34,393 nt of DNA from Brevundimonas sp. ASV9. Its GTDB lineage: Bacteria; Pseudomonadota; Alphaproteobacteria; Caulobacterales; Caulobacteraceae. A program made the position numbers and the translations under genes. Each line of letters begins with the position of its first letter. Within the stretch, counting starts at the first letter, position 1. The notes beneath the pieces were generated by a model. It saw only the letters and a program-made list of their open reading frames with translations. It searched no databases and was not told the DNA's origin. Positions 7,666-15,643 of the stretch are shown here, one piece after another. Where the stretch lies: positions 1 to 34,393 of the forward strand of contig NZ_JAELUF010000027.1 of assembly GCF_016429195.1 (NCBI RefSeq). The letters are read 5' to 3'.

Positions 7666-8896
7666 AGATAGCCCCCGTCAACACCGTGAGCGTCGGCCTC
7701 AACTTCGGCGACGGCGTCGCCCCTGTCGGGCGGCTTGCGACCCGAGATCGGCGCATCTACTTCGAGTATGATGCAGCCTTTGTTTCAGCAGATCTGGAGA
7801 TCTCTCCGCATCGCCTCGCTTTGCGGCCGGGCCTGTTTCCAGGCGATCCTCATCTGTTCGACGGACTGCCCGGCGTCTTCAACGACAGCCTCCCGGATGT
7901 TTGGGGACGGCTCTTGTTTGATCGCGCCCTGCGCGCGAACGGCATCCTTCCCGAACAGGTGACGCCGCTTGATCGCCTCGCCATGTCGGCAAGCGCGGAA
8001 TGGGGGCCCTCGTCTACGAGCCTGAGCAGGGGCCCGACGCGCCGGAGGCCGACCTGGACCTCGACCGTCTCGCCGATCAATCCCAGGACGTCTTGCAAGG
8101 GGAGGCTGACGAGGTTCTCGAAGAACTCATCGCCCTCAACGGCTCCTCGACCGGCGCACGGCCCAAGGCGATGATCGGATTTCATCCGGAGACCGGACAC
8201 CTGGTCCACGGCGTCAATACGCTGCCTCCGGGTTACGAGGCCTGGCTCGTCAAGTTTCCGAACATCCAGGATGGCAAAGACGCGGGCGCAATCGAATACG
8301 TCTATGCGCAGATGGCGCAGGCTGCAGGCGTCGCGATGACCGAGACGCGTTTGATCAAGACCGCGAAGGGCGGCGCCTATTTCGCGACCAAGCGGTTCGA
8401 CCGCGTGGGAAGCGCTCGCCTGCATGCGCACACAGCTTCCGGCCTCCTTCATGCGGACCACCGGACACCCTCGCTCGATTACGAAACCCTGATTGCACTT
8501 ACCCAGGGCCTCACCCGTTATGTCCGTGAGGTCGAGGCGATGTTCCGCCTGGCCGTCTTCAACGTCATCGCCCACAACCGAGACGACCACGGCAAGAACT
8601 TCACCTACCTGATGAACGCCAAAGGCGAATGGCGTCTATCGCCCGCCTACGATCTGACGTTCTCGTCCGGCCCCGGCGGGGAGCAGACGACGACGGTCAT
8701 GGGACAAGGAAAAGCGCCGTCGATTGCCGATCTTACGAAGCTCGGCGGCGTTGCGGGTCTGTCGAAGGCTGATGTTCAGGCCATCATCGGGAGCACTCGT
8801 GAAGCGGTGCGTGCATGGCCTGAACTGGCCGCCCGACACGGCGTGACCAAGCCCCAGACCAAGCTGGTCGGGTCGCGGTTGGCAGCTCTGTCCTGA
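7662..8896 (+). pseudogene. HipA-family Ser/Thr kinase toxin, split by a one-base deletion
   Basis: The N-terminal frame (TTG 7662) gives the HipA N-lobe (LFPGDPHLF, LPGVFNDSLPDVWGR, LDRLA) and then loses homology after 7982. The frame starting near 8000 continues with MGALVYEPE through the rest of the family. Restoring one base between 7982 and 7983 gives the expected Y/F-VGKRGMGALVYEP. The remainder is complete: the Gly-rich loop STGARPKA, KRFDR, the catalytic HNRDDHGKN and the PAYDLTFS metal-binding motif, ending at 8896. The total is about 410 residues, the usual length. All catalytic residues survive, so this is a recent inactivation, a phase-variable state or a sequencing error. The toxin is inactive as read unless frameshifting occurs. 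Confidence 0.85.
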
Positions 8897-9261
8897 CAAC
8901 AGCTGGGACGACCGTGAAGCCATCACCTTAGGGTGGAGACCCCGTCGTCACAAACCTATCTCCGCCGTCGGAAATCAGCACACGGCACACTCAAAGTGCC
9001 ATTGCAGGACAAACTCCTGCTGCTCCCCAGTTCGAGTCTGTTTCATAAAATAAATGGATGCCCGCAGTGAATAGGCATTAAACATCGCATGAATATAAGC
9101 GTTAATAATAGCGCCACGAACAATCATTGTGAAATCAAGTCTTTACATTAAGCGGCCTTTCTGGGGGTTAATATTCTGTACTAAGATCTGTTAACTCAAT
9201 TACTGGCGAAGTTTTTGCAGACTTCTCAATGCCCGCCAACCGGGCTGTCTGGAGAAGTCTC
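8897..9261. other. AT-richer leader in front of the holdfast-like locus
   Basis: No gene is seen. The stretch from about 9030 to 9230 is much more AT-rich than the genes around it (repeated ATTAA/TTAATA tracts), as expected for a promoter and its regulator sites. A small inverted repeat GAAGT/ACTTC (9208-9225) lies 37 bases before the GTG start. I looked for the CtrA pattern TTAA-N7-TTAA and found no full match. Confidence 0.5.
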
Positions 9262-9876
9262 GTGAAAACCAATGTCCTTACCCTGTCCGCCCTGCTGGTC
9301 GCCGTCGCGGCCGGCTCAGCCCAGGCGCAAAGCGCCAACTCTAACCAGTCGAACAACGCCTCCGTGCGTTCGCAACTGAACGCCACGGTCTCGGGCGTGA
9401 ACAACTCGGTGTCAGCCACCGCCGCCGCTATCTCGAACAGCGTGACCATCGACGGCGGCGCCGCCGTCTCGATCAACAACAACCAGAACGCCTGGGGCGG
9501 CGCCTCCTCGCAACTGAACGCCACCGTCAACGACGTGTCCAAGGACGTCTCGGCGACCTCGGCGGCCATCGCCAACTCGGCGACCATCAAGACGTCCGAC
9601 TGGGGCGGCACCATCAACAGCACCCAGGTCGCCTACAATGATCCGTCCGCCACGCTGAACGCCACGGTCACGGACGTGTTCGGCGCCGTGTCCGCCACGG
9701 CTGCGGCTATCAGCAACTCGGCCACCATCGACTCGCGCTTCGGTTCGCTGAATTCGTCGCAGAGCAATACCGCCGGCGTTTCGGCCGTCGCCACGACGAC
9801 CGTGCGCGACGTGTCGGGCGCCGTGACCAACACGGCGGCCGCCATCGGCAACAGCCTGACGGTCACGGGCTTCTAA
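9262..9876 (+). CDS. Secreted 26-residue-repeat protein, HfaD/curlin-like export substrate
   Basis: This 204-residue protein probably forms cell-surface fibre or anchor material. The GTG at 9262 with GGAGA upstream gives a clean signal peptide (about 22 residues, ending GSAQA before QSANS); the ATG at 9229 would add 11 non-signal residues. The mature part is Asn/Ser/Ala/Thr-rich with no Cys. It carries four copies of a 26-residue unit, consensus (S/A)-x-LNATV-x-DV-x-x-x-VSATAAAI-x-NS-x-TI. Asn/Gln/Ser-rich spacers set a period of about 46 residues. It sits directly before hfaA and two CsgG-like pore genes, and a paralogue lies at 12496-13428. I infer export through the CsgG-like pore; HfaD-like is the nearest functional label. 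Confidence 0.72.
   Translation: MKTNVLTLSALLVAVAAGSAQAQSANSNQSNNASVRSQLNATVSGVNNSVSATAAAISNSVTIDGGAAVSINNNQNAWGGASSQLNATVNDVSKDVSATSAAIANSATIKTSDWGGTINSTQVAYNDPSATLNATVTDVFGAVSATAAAISNSATIDSRFGSLNSSQSNTAGVSAVATTTVRDVSGAVTNTAAAIGNSLTVTGF
9373..9864 (+). repeat. Four 78-bp protein-coding repeats
   Basis: Units lie at 9373-9450, 9511-9588, 9652-9729 and 9787-9864. Each encodes 26 residues with the core AT-V-x-DV and A-A-I-x-NS. The starts are 135-141 bases apart. Confidence 0.8.
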
Positions 9877-9885
9877 GACCGCGAG

Positions 9886-9917
9886 GGGCCGGCGATCGTG
9901 AACGCCGTCGCCGGCCC
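9886..9917 (+). terminator. Strong GC hairpin after the repeat-protein gene
   Basis: GGGCCGGCGA (9886-9895) pairs exactly with TCGCCGGCCC (9908-9917), giving a 10-base stem and 12-base loop nine bases after the stop. Only a weak T-rich tail follows. It may attenuate transcription so that the structural protein is made in excess over the export genes, or protect the mRNA 3' end. Confidence 0.6.
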
Positions 9918-9980
9918 TATCGTATTTGCGGCCGCGCCCGGGTTGCATCCTCCTCAGCTCTTTTCGAATCGATCCGCGCC

Positions 9981-10412
9981 ATGATGAAGACACCCGCCAT
10001 GCTCATCCTTCTGATCCTCGCCCCGTGTGGCCAGGCGCGGGCGCAATCGTCCTCGGAATCCGCCGGCGCGGCGTCGATGGAGGCGGGATACGGACGCGCC
10101 GGGTCCGTCGCCAGCCGGACCTTCAACCCGGTGACGCGCGACGCCAACGGAAATCGGCTGGTCGTCAACGGCGTCATCATGAACGGTCAGCCCAACGCCC
10201 CAGTCAACTATTCCAGCGCCGGCTCCGACACCCTGTCGGGCGCCGCCTATTTCGACAGCGGCGCGGCGGCCCTGAACGACAGCAACACCTCCACCGCCGT
10301 CGGCAATCTGGTCAATGTCTCCATCATCGGTCACGGCAACACGGTCGTGCTGAACAGCAGCCAGACCAACAACGGCGACATCACCGCCAACTCCCGGAAG
10401 CCGGGATCGTGA
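9981..10412 (+). CDS. hfaA: Holdfast anchor protein HfaA-like
   Basis: This 143-residue exported protein has a signal peptide (MMKTPAMLILLILAPCGQARA, cleaved before QSSSES). The mature part contains the segment RTFNPVTRDANGNRLVVNG, which I associate with Caulobacterales HfaA, followed by Asn/Ser-rich sequence (GNLVNVSIIGHGNTVVLN) like curlin minor subunits. HfaA is known to form a surface fibre that helps anchor the holdfast polysaccharide. The gene overlaps the following CsgG-family gene by four bases (GTGA). No ribosome site is obvious; ATG 9981 or 9984 are both possible starts. Confidence 0.75.
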   Translation: MMKTPAMLILLILAPCGQARAQSSSESAGAASMEAGYGRAGSVASRTFNPVTRDANGNRLVVNGVIMNGQPNAPVNYSSAGSDTLSGAAYFDSGAAALNDSNTSTAVGNLVNVSIIGHGNTVVLNSSQTNNGDITANSRKPGS

Positions 10413-11293
10413 GGCGCGCCGTCATCCTGGGCCTGGCGCTGGCCTCGCTCGCCAGCGGCGCTTCGGCGCAGATGCGGGCCAATGTCGAGCCGATCCGCAG
10501 CGCGCCGGCGACCGCCAACCCCTCCCCCTATTCGGCGGCCCTGACCTGTCTGGCGCGTCGCGGCGCCTGGGTCGGCGGCGCCGCGCCCCGGATCGCCGTG
10601 GGCCGGATTTCCGACATGACCGGCCGCGTCGATCTGCAGACCGGCGCGCGCGCCTCCCAGGGCGCGGCCCTGTTCGCCATCACCGCCCTGGGTCGCGCCG
10701 GCGCGCCGGTGATGGAGCGGCTGGACAACACCGTCGCCGAGATCGAACTGAACTACGCCCGCCAGCATCTGCTGTCCGACGCGCCGGAGCGCGCCGGGCA
10801 GGACCCCGAGAATTTCCGCCCCATCTACGCCGGCCAGATCGCGGGTTCGCGCTACTATCTGGTCGGCGGGATCACCGAACTGAACTACAATATCGCCTCG
10901 TCGGGCATGAGCGCGCAGGCCGGGGCCGCCAAGGCGACTGGCCTGCGCGGCTTGGCGCAAGCGTCGCAGTATGTGATGAACGTGGCGGTGGACCTTCGGC
11001 TGGTCGATACGCGCTCGCAGGAAGTCGTGAACAGCGTCAGTTTTCAGAAACAGGTGATCGGCGTGGATCGCAGTCTTGGCCTGACCGGCGCGCTGGGATC
11101 GGTCGGCGGCGTGGGCACGGCCGGAAACGGCGCGATGGAGCCGATCCAGGCGGCGGTTCGCACCGTAGTCGAACGCGGCGTCTTCGAACTGCTGGCCGGG
11201 ATTCAGTCGCCGGGCGGTCAGGCCAGCTGCCTGCCGGCCGACGAACCCGACGCCGTCCAGACCTACGCCATGACGGCCGGAGCCGCATCGTGA
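10409..11293 (+). CDS. CsgG/HfaB-family outer-membrane export protein, copy 1 (not a lipoprotein)
   Basis: This protein has 294 residues from the GTG at 10409, which overlaps the hfaA stop. The signal peptide LGLALASLASGASAQ ends without a lipobox Cys. CsgG-family core motifs are APRIAVGRISDMTG, the QGAALFAITAL helix, ENFRPIYAGQIAGSRYYLVGGITELNYN, VDLRLVDTRSQEVV and a C-terminal AVRTVVERGVFELL. CsgG proteins assemble a ring pore that exports curlin-type subunits; HfaB is the Caulobacter member. This copy and the next share most of these motifs and are clearly tandem paralogues. Lack of the lipid anchor suggests a soluble or differently anchored partner. Either copy could be the true HfaB. Confidence 0.82.
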   Translation: MRRAVILGLALASLASGASAQMRANVEPIRSAPATANPSPYSAALTCLARRGAWVGGAAPRIAVGRISDMTGRVDLQTGARASQGAALFAITALGRAGAPVMERLDNTVAEIELNYARQHLLSDAPERAGQDPENFRPIYAGQIAGSRYYLVGGITELNYNIASSGMSAQAGAAKATGLRGLAQASQYVMNVAVDLRLVDTRSQEVVNSVSFQKQVIGVDRSLGLTGALGSVGGVGTAGNGAMEPIQAAVRTVVERGVFELLAGIQSPGGQASCLPADEPDAVQTYAMTAGAAS

Positions 11294-12381
11294 GATTACG
11301 CCAGGTCCTGCAGGCGTCCCTGATCGCCGCCGTCGGTCTGGCCGGGTGCGCCTCCACCCATTTCGATCCCGAGACCGGGCTTTACGCAAAGCCCATCGGC
11401 GGCGCCCCGGCGACCGGCAACGACACCGCCTATTCCGGGCCTCTGCGGTGCCTGTCGGCGGCGGCCCAGACGGCCGGCCGCGCCGCGCCGCGCCTGGCGG
11501 TGGGCGACATCGCCGACCTGACCGGCCGCAACGACCTGGAGACGGGGCGAAAGATCAGCCAGGGCGCTTCCCTGTTCGCCGTCACCGCCCTGACCAAGGC
11601 CGGGGTGCCGACAGTGGAGCGTCAGGATCGCGGCGTGTCGGAGGTCGAGCGTCAATACGCCCAGGCCCACCTTCTGTCCGACACGCCCCAGGCCGCCGGC
11701 CAGAGCCCCGAGAATTTCCGCGCCATCTACGCCGGCCAAATCGCCGGCTCGCGCTACTATGTCGTCGGCGGCGTGACCGAGTTGAACTACAACCTTCGTT
11801 CTTCGGGCGCCGATGTCGCGGCCGGCGGTCTGGAGGCCAGCGGCGTCAAGGGCAGCCTGACCAACAGCGGCTATGTCATGAACATCGCCATCGACCTGCG
11901 CCTGGTGGACACCCAGTCGCAGGAGGTTGTCGCGACGGCCTCGTATCAGAAACAACTGGTCGGGCGCGAAATCCGCGTCGGGGTGTTCGACTTCCTGAAC
12001 GGCAACATCTTCGACCTGTCGGCCGGGACCGCCGGCATGGAGCCAATCCAGTTCGCGGTCCGCACCGCCCTCGAACGCGGCCTCTACGACTTCGTCGCCG
12101 ATCTCTACGCCGTACCGCGCGACCGCTGCCTGCCGGACGCCGAAATCGCGCCGCATGGCGAAAGCCTGCTGGCCCGCCGCACGGCCGCCGCCCTTTTTCA
12201 GTCGGCCCAGCCGGTCGCAGCCCCGCAACCGGCGCCCCCGGCTCATGCGGTTCAGGCGGTTCAAGCGTCGCCCTCCCCGCCGCGCGCCCCGGTCGGCCCG
12301 CCCGCGCGCTGGGTGCTGGACCCGTCCAACTGGCGCGCCGCCCCGGCGTCCGCGGTTCGCGGAACCGCCACCGGCGGCTGA
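11290..12381 (+). CDS. hfaB: CsgG/HfaB-family outer-membrane lipoprotein, copy 2
   Basis: This protein has 363 residues from the GTG at 11290 (GTGA overlap with the previous stop). The lipobox VGLAGC places the lipidated Cys at residue 20. The core repeats the CsgG motifs of copy 1 (APRLAVGDIADLTG, ENFRAIYAGQIAGSRYYVVGGVTELNYN, IDLRLVDTQSQEVV, FAVRTALERGLYDFV). A Pro/Ala-rich tail (about 300-363) is absent from copy 1. As a lipoprotein it best fits classical CsgG/HfaB, the outer-membrane pore for curlin-like anchor subunits. The gene is followed by a bidirectional terminator shared with the convergent repeat-protein gene. Confidence 0.85.
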   Translation: MRLRQVLQASLIAAVGLAGCASTHFDPETGLYAKPIGGAPATGNDTAYSGPLRCLSAAAQTAGRAAPRLAVGDIADLTGRNDLETGRKISQGASLFAVTALTKAGVPTVERQDRGVSEVERQYAQAHLLSDTPQAAGQSPENFRAIYAGQIAGSRYYVVGGVTELNYNLRSSGADVAAGGLEASGVKGSLTNSGYVMNIAIDLRLVDTQSQEVVATASYQKQLVGREIRVGVFDFLNGNIFDLSAGTAGMEPIQFAVRTALERGLYDFVADLYAVPRDRCLPDAEIAPHGESLLARRTAAALFQSAQPVAAPQPAPPAHAVQAVQASPSPPRAPVGPPARWVLDPSNWRAAPASAVRGTATGG

Positions 12382-12409
12382 TCGGCGCCTTCGTCGCCTC
12401 TCCCCCATG

Positions 12410-12444
12410 AAAAAGCCCGCTGCGACGATCGCGGCGGGCTTTTT
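12410..12444. terminator. Bidirectional intrinsic terminator
   Basis: AAAAAGCCCGC (12410-12420) and GCGGGCTTTTT (12434-12444) are exact reverse complements around a 13-base loop. The A/T tracts on both sides serve the converging CsgG operon (+) and the repeat-protein gene (-). Confidence 0.93.
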
Positions 12445-12495
12445 CCGTTGGGCCGAGAATGGCGCGGGACGTCGTCACGTCCCGCGCCGTCCAGA

Positions 12496-13428
12496 TCACA
12501 GACCGTTCGTCACGCGGCTGATCGTGGCCGAGTTGCCGATGGCCGCCGCCGTCAGCGATGCGGAATCGACGTTGCGGATCGACACGGTGGCCATGGCCTG
12601 CGTCAGCGCCGTGTTGTTCTGCACCGAGGTCGCCGCCAGCATGGTGTTGGCGCCGGTGTTGACGGTCAGCGAGTTGGAAATGGCCGCCGCCGTCGTGGAC
12701 ACGGCGTCGTCCACGTTCGACACCATGGCGTTCAGCGTCGCCGTGGGGTCATAGCCCGACATCTGGGTGTTGGAGACCATACCCTTGCCCGCGTGCTGCA
12801 GGTCGATGGTCGCCGAGTTGGCCAGGGCGGCAGAGGTCAGGTTGACCTTGTCCGACACGTCGCGCACCGCAGCGTTCATGACGGCGCGCGAGTCGCCGTT
12901 GAAATACTGGGCGTTCGACACGTTCAGCGCGCCCTCGCCCGTTGCGGTGAACGAGTTGGCGATGGAGGCCGCCGTGCCGGTGACGGCGCCGTCGATGTTC
13001 GCCGCCTTCAGGTCCGTGGTGGCCACGAACTGACCGCGATGGGTGTACTGGGCGTTCGTGACCTTGGACACGACATTGCCGTCCAGGGTGACGGTCGCGG
13101 AGTTGCCCAGGGCGGCGGCCGTGGCGGCGACATCGCCGTTCACGTTTCCGACCGTGCTGGACAGGGTCGCGCTGGTCGAGCCCCAGCTGTCCTGGACGTT
13201 GCGAACCGTGACCGGCCCGCCGCCGCTCAGCGTCGCCGAGTTGCTGATCGCTGCGGCGGTCTGGGACACGTTGCCGTTCACGTCATTGACGACGGCGTTC
13301 AACTGGGCCCGGACATTGGCCGTGTTCTTCTGGTTGGACGCCACAGTGGACTGGGCGGACACGCCCGACGCCACGGTGACCACGACGACCGCGATCGCCA
13401 TACCGACCGAATGGATTTTACTGGTCAT
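12496..13428 (-). CDS. Secreted repeat protein, paralogue of the 9262 gene (HfaD-like)
   Basis: This 310-residue exported protein has a signal peptide of about 25 residues (IAVVVVTVASGVSA before QSTVAS). The mature part has six copies of the unit seen in the 204-residue protein upstream, here (Q/T)LNA-x-V-x-DV-x-x-x-V-x-x-TAAAI-x-NS-x-T, separated by Asn/Gln-rich spacers such as VRNVQDSW and VSNAQYFNGD. There is no Cys. It is transcribed toward the CsgG pair from its own promoter to the right. It probably forms, with the first repeat protein and HfaA, the surface material exported by the CsgG-like pores. HfaD is the closest named role, on context; the family is not certain. Confidence 0.72.
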   Translation of the reverse strand: MTSKIHSVGMAIAVVVVTVASGVSAQSTVASNQKNTANVRAQLNAVVNDVNGNVSQTAAAISNSATLSGGGPVTVRNVQDSWGSTSATLSSTVGNVNGDVAATAAALGNSATVTLDGNVVSKVTNAQYTHRGQFVATTDLKAANIDGAVTGTAASIANSFTATGEGALNVSNAQYFNGDSRAVMNAAVRDVSDKVNLTSAALANSATIDLQHAGKGMVSNTQMSGYDPTATLNAMVSNVDDAVSTTAAAISNSLTVNTGANTMLAATSVQNNTALTQAMATVSIRNVDSASLTAAAIGNSATISRVTNGL

Positions 13429-13782
13429 AAAAAAAGCCCCAAGAGCCGACCGTCGGAGGTGACGGACGCAAGTTGGAGTGCAAGAATGGCCCCGCTTGGC
13501 AGGGGGTTAGAGAGTTAACCGTGACGTCCGTGAAAACTGCGCTGACTATGCAGGATCACGTCGCGCATCCAGATCATTGTTAACGACTGCCCGGCCGAAC
13601 GGCCCAGCTTGCTACACATCGGCTCTCTGCCTGGGTCGTATTGGGACTTTAACTCCGCGTTCGAGATCGTCTCCCGGCGTCGCACCCCCAAGTCTCGCTT
13701 CAGCCTTGCGAGCCTTCTGTCGGGAAAAAGACGATCCCTCCTCTTCATCAACTTGGCGTAGCCGGCATTGGCGATAGTTCTA
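13429..13782. other. Promoter of the repeat-protein gene plus an IS-disrupted frame
   Basis: The first 100 bases should contain the promoter of the minus-strand repeat gene; no exact consensus was seen. From about 13780 down to 13515 on the minus strand, a charged frame runs (RTIANAGYAKLMKRRDRLF ... ISNAELKSQYD). If the IS is excised, it joins a TTG a few codons beyond 14611. It might be a small gene of roughly 90 residues broken by the IS. I do not recognise it, and it may be chance. Confidence 0.35.
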
Positions 13783-14608
13783 GGCTCAGGACTCACAGCC
13801 AGAACAGCACGGTAGCGGCGAGGGCGATGGCGGAGAGGAAGACGGTCGGGCATCGATCGTAGCGGGTGGCGACGCGACGCCAGTCTTTGAGCCTGCCGAA
13901 CATGATCTCTATCCGGTTGCGGCTTTTGTACCGACGCTTGTCGTAACGGACAGGCACGGTCCGGGACTTCCGACCGGGGATACAAGGTGTGATGCCCTTG
14001 GCCTCAAGGGCGTCCCTGACCCAGTCCGCGTCATAGCCCCGGTCGCCCAGCAGCCACTGCACCCTGGGCAGGCTGTCCAGCAAGACCGCCGCCCCGGTGT
14101 AGTCGCTGATCTGGCCCGCCGTCATGAACAGGCTGATCGGTCGTCCGTTCGCATCGGTCACGGCGTGCAGCTTGGTGTTCATGCCGCCCTTGGTACGTCC
14201 TATGAGCCGCCCAAGACCCCCTTTTTACCGTGAGGCTCGACGCCGTGCGGTGCGCCTTCAGATAGGTCGCCTCGATCATGAGGGTGCGTCGTTCGGCCTG
14301 GGCGCCGGACAGCCCCTCCATCATCCAGATGAAGATGCCGGCCTCGCGCCACCGCTTCAAGCGATTGTACAGGGTCTTATGAGGCCCATAGACCAGCGGC
14401 GTCGCGCCAGCGCAGCCCGTTGCGGTTCACGAAGATAATCCCGCTCGACACCCGACGATCATCAACCCTAGGCGTGCCGCGGCTCTTGGCGAAATGGGGC
14501 TCCAGCCGCGCCATCTGCTCGTCGGCCAGCCAATAAAGGTCGCTCATATCCAGTCTCCTTGCAGAGCCTGAATCAGAGCGAGCGCGTCACATCAATGGGT
14601 CCTGAGCC
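13783..14608 (-). mobile_element. IS5-family (IS427-like) insertion sequence, left copy, inactive
   Basis: Terminal inverted repeats are GGCTCAGGAC (13783-13792) and GTCCTGAGCC (14599-14608). Each end is flanked by CTAG, consistent with a TA or CTAG target duplication; the palindrome hides the exact border. The element is 826 bp, the usual length for this group. The transposase reads on the minus strand and is damaged. Confidence 0.88.
13793..14547 (-). pseudogene. IS5-family transposase, frameshifted (left copy)
   Basis: OrfA starts at 14547 (MSDLYWLADEQMARLEPHFAKS) but hits a stop after a 2-base deletion near 14400, placed by alignment with the right copy (189 expected bases between equivalent codons, 187 seen). 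The slippery run is A5G5 here instead of A6G5. The first catalytic Asp is replaced by Glu (MIEATYLKAHR). The orfB half (13793-14182, 129 residues) is open and keeps LLGDRGYDADW and RNRIEIMFGRLKDWRR. It differs from the right copy at 10 of 129 residues. Confidence 0.9.
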
Positions 14609-14718
14609 TAGGCTGCGTTAACAATCATCGTGTTAAAATGAAGACCTGCCGCTCGCTGCTCAGCCCGTCTGGACCTAGGGCGATGGCGCGATCTGAAGGC
14701 CCCCTTTCCGCCCTGGCG

Positions 14719-15639
14719 TCAGCTTGATCCCAGGGCGACTCCTGGAGCGCGCAGGTTAGATTTTTGCGCCAGACAGACACCGATCAGCACGGTAAGGGCG
14801 CCGACGGCCTGAAGCGCCGTCAACGACTCGCCAAACACGAACCAGCCCAAGGCGCCCGCGACAATAGGCTGGATCAATACGGTGACGGCTATGGTCGATG
14901 TCGGTAGACGTCCCAGCGCCCACGCGACTCCGCCCTGCCCAACGACATGGACGAACCCAAGCCCCCCGCAGGCGGCCCAACCTTTTGTAGTCTCAGGCAG
15001 CAGGGGTTCGCGCATCAGCAGCGCGGCGAGCAGCATAAGAGGCGCGCCGATCATGCTGGCCCATAGCGTGATCCGCAGGGCCCCGGCCACGCGCCGAGCT
15101 GCCTTCACCGCAAGAAAATAACCAGCGTACCAGACCGCGACAGACAGACTGAAAAGGTCGCCCAGCACAGGCTGGGAAGCCTGGGCGGGGTCCGACCCGG
15201 CCGCCATGCCGAATGCTCCGCCGAGAGCGAGAGCCAGCGCAAGAAGGAAGAGTTTTGGCGGCCGATCCTTGAGAACGACCCACGTAAAGAGCGTGACGAC
15301 GACGGGCGTCAGGTTGCACAGCACGGTGGCGTTGACGACCGACGTCATGGCGATGCCGTAATGCCAAAAGGCGAGATCGAGCGCCAGGAAGACGCCGGCG
15401 AGCGCCATCCATCGATCAGGAACGCCCATGCCGTCTCCACCCCCGCGCAGGCACAGGATCGACAACAAGGGCAAGGCGAAGGCGAAACGCCAGAACCCCG
15501 CCGCCGCCGGTCCCGTTTCCGTCAGCCGCACGAGGATCGGCGCCAGGCCCAGCACGCAAACGCTGAACACAAGGACCGCAAGCGCCCAGAGCCCCCGCGA
15601 TGCCGCTTTGGCGCGAGGGTCGTCCACTCCCCCTGTCAA
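14719..15639 (-). CDS. EamA/DMT-family membrane transporter
   Basis: This protein of about 300 residues has ten hydrophobic segments in two EamA halves (ALAVLVFSVCVLGLAPILVR ...; LGDLFSLSVAVWYAGYFLAV ...). The drug/metabolite transporter superfamily exports small metabolites or amino acids across the inner membrane. TTG 15639, with AGGGA eight bases before it, is chosen; GTG 15627 is an alternative, but its GGGGGA lies too close. It follows the esterase stop by four bases, so it is the last gene of a three-gene unit with the CRP-type regulator. Long upstream extensions of the same frame overlap the esterase and are not coding. Confidence 0.87.
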   Translation of the reverse strand: MTGGVDDPRAKAASRGLWALAVLVFSVCVLGLAPILVRLTETGPAAAGFWRFAFALPLLSILCLRGGGDGMGVPDRWMALAGVFLALDLAFWHYGIAMTSVVNATVLCNLTPVVVTLFTWVVLKDRPPKLFLLALALALGGAFGMAAGSDPAQASQPVLGDLFSLSVAVWYAGYFLAVKAARRVAGALRITLWASMIGAPLMLLAALLMREPLLPETTKGWAACGGLGFVHVVGQGGVAWALGRLPTSTIAVTVLIQPIVAGALGWFVFGESLTALQAVGALTVLIGVCLAQKSNLRAPGVALGSS

Positions 15640-15643
15640 TCGA

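Noticed and set aside
9100..9260. CtrA-type binding site before the holdfast-like locus
   Set aside because: Several TTAA and TTAAC half-sites occur, but none with the required 7-base spacing.
9926..10408. Upstream extension of the first CsgG frame
   Set aside because: It lies entirely over hfaA in another frame and gives Arg/Gln-rich nonsense; the signal peptide begins at the GTG at 10409.
12448..13518. 356-codon open frame antisense to the second repeat protein
   Set aside because: It is a Val/Gly/Arg/His-rich shadow of the repeats; the minus strand has signal peptide, repeats and terminator.
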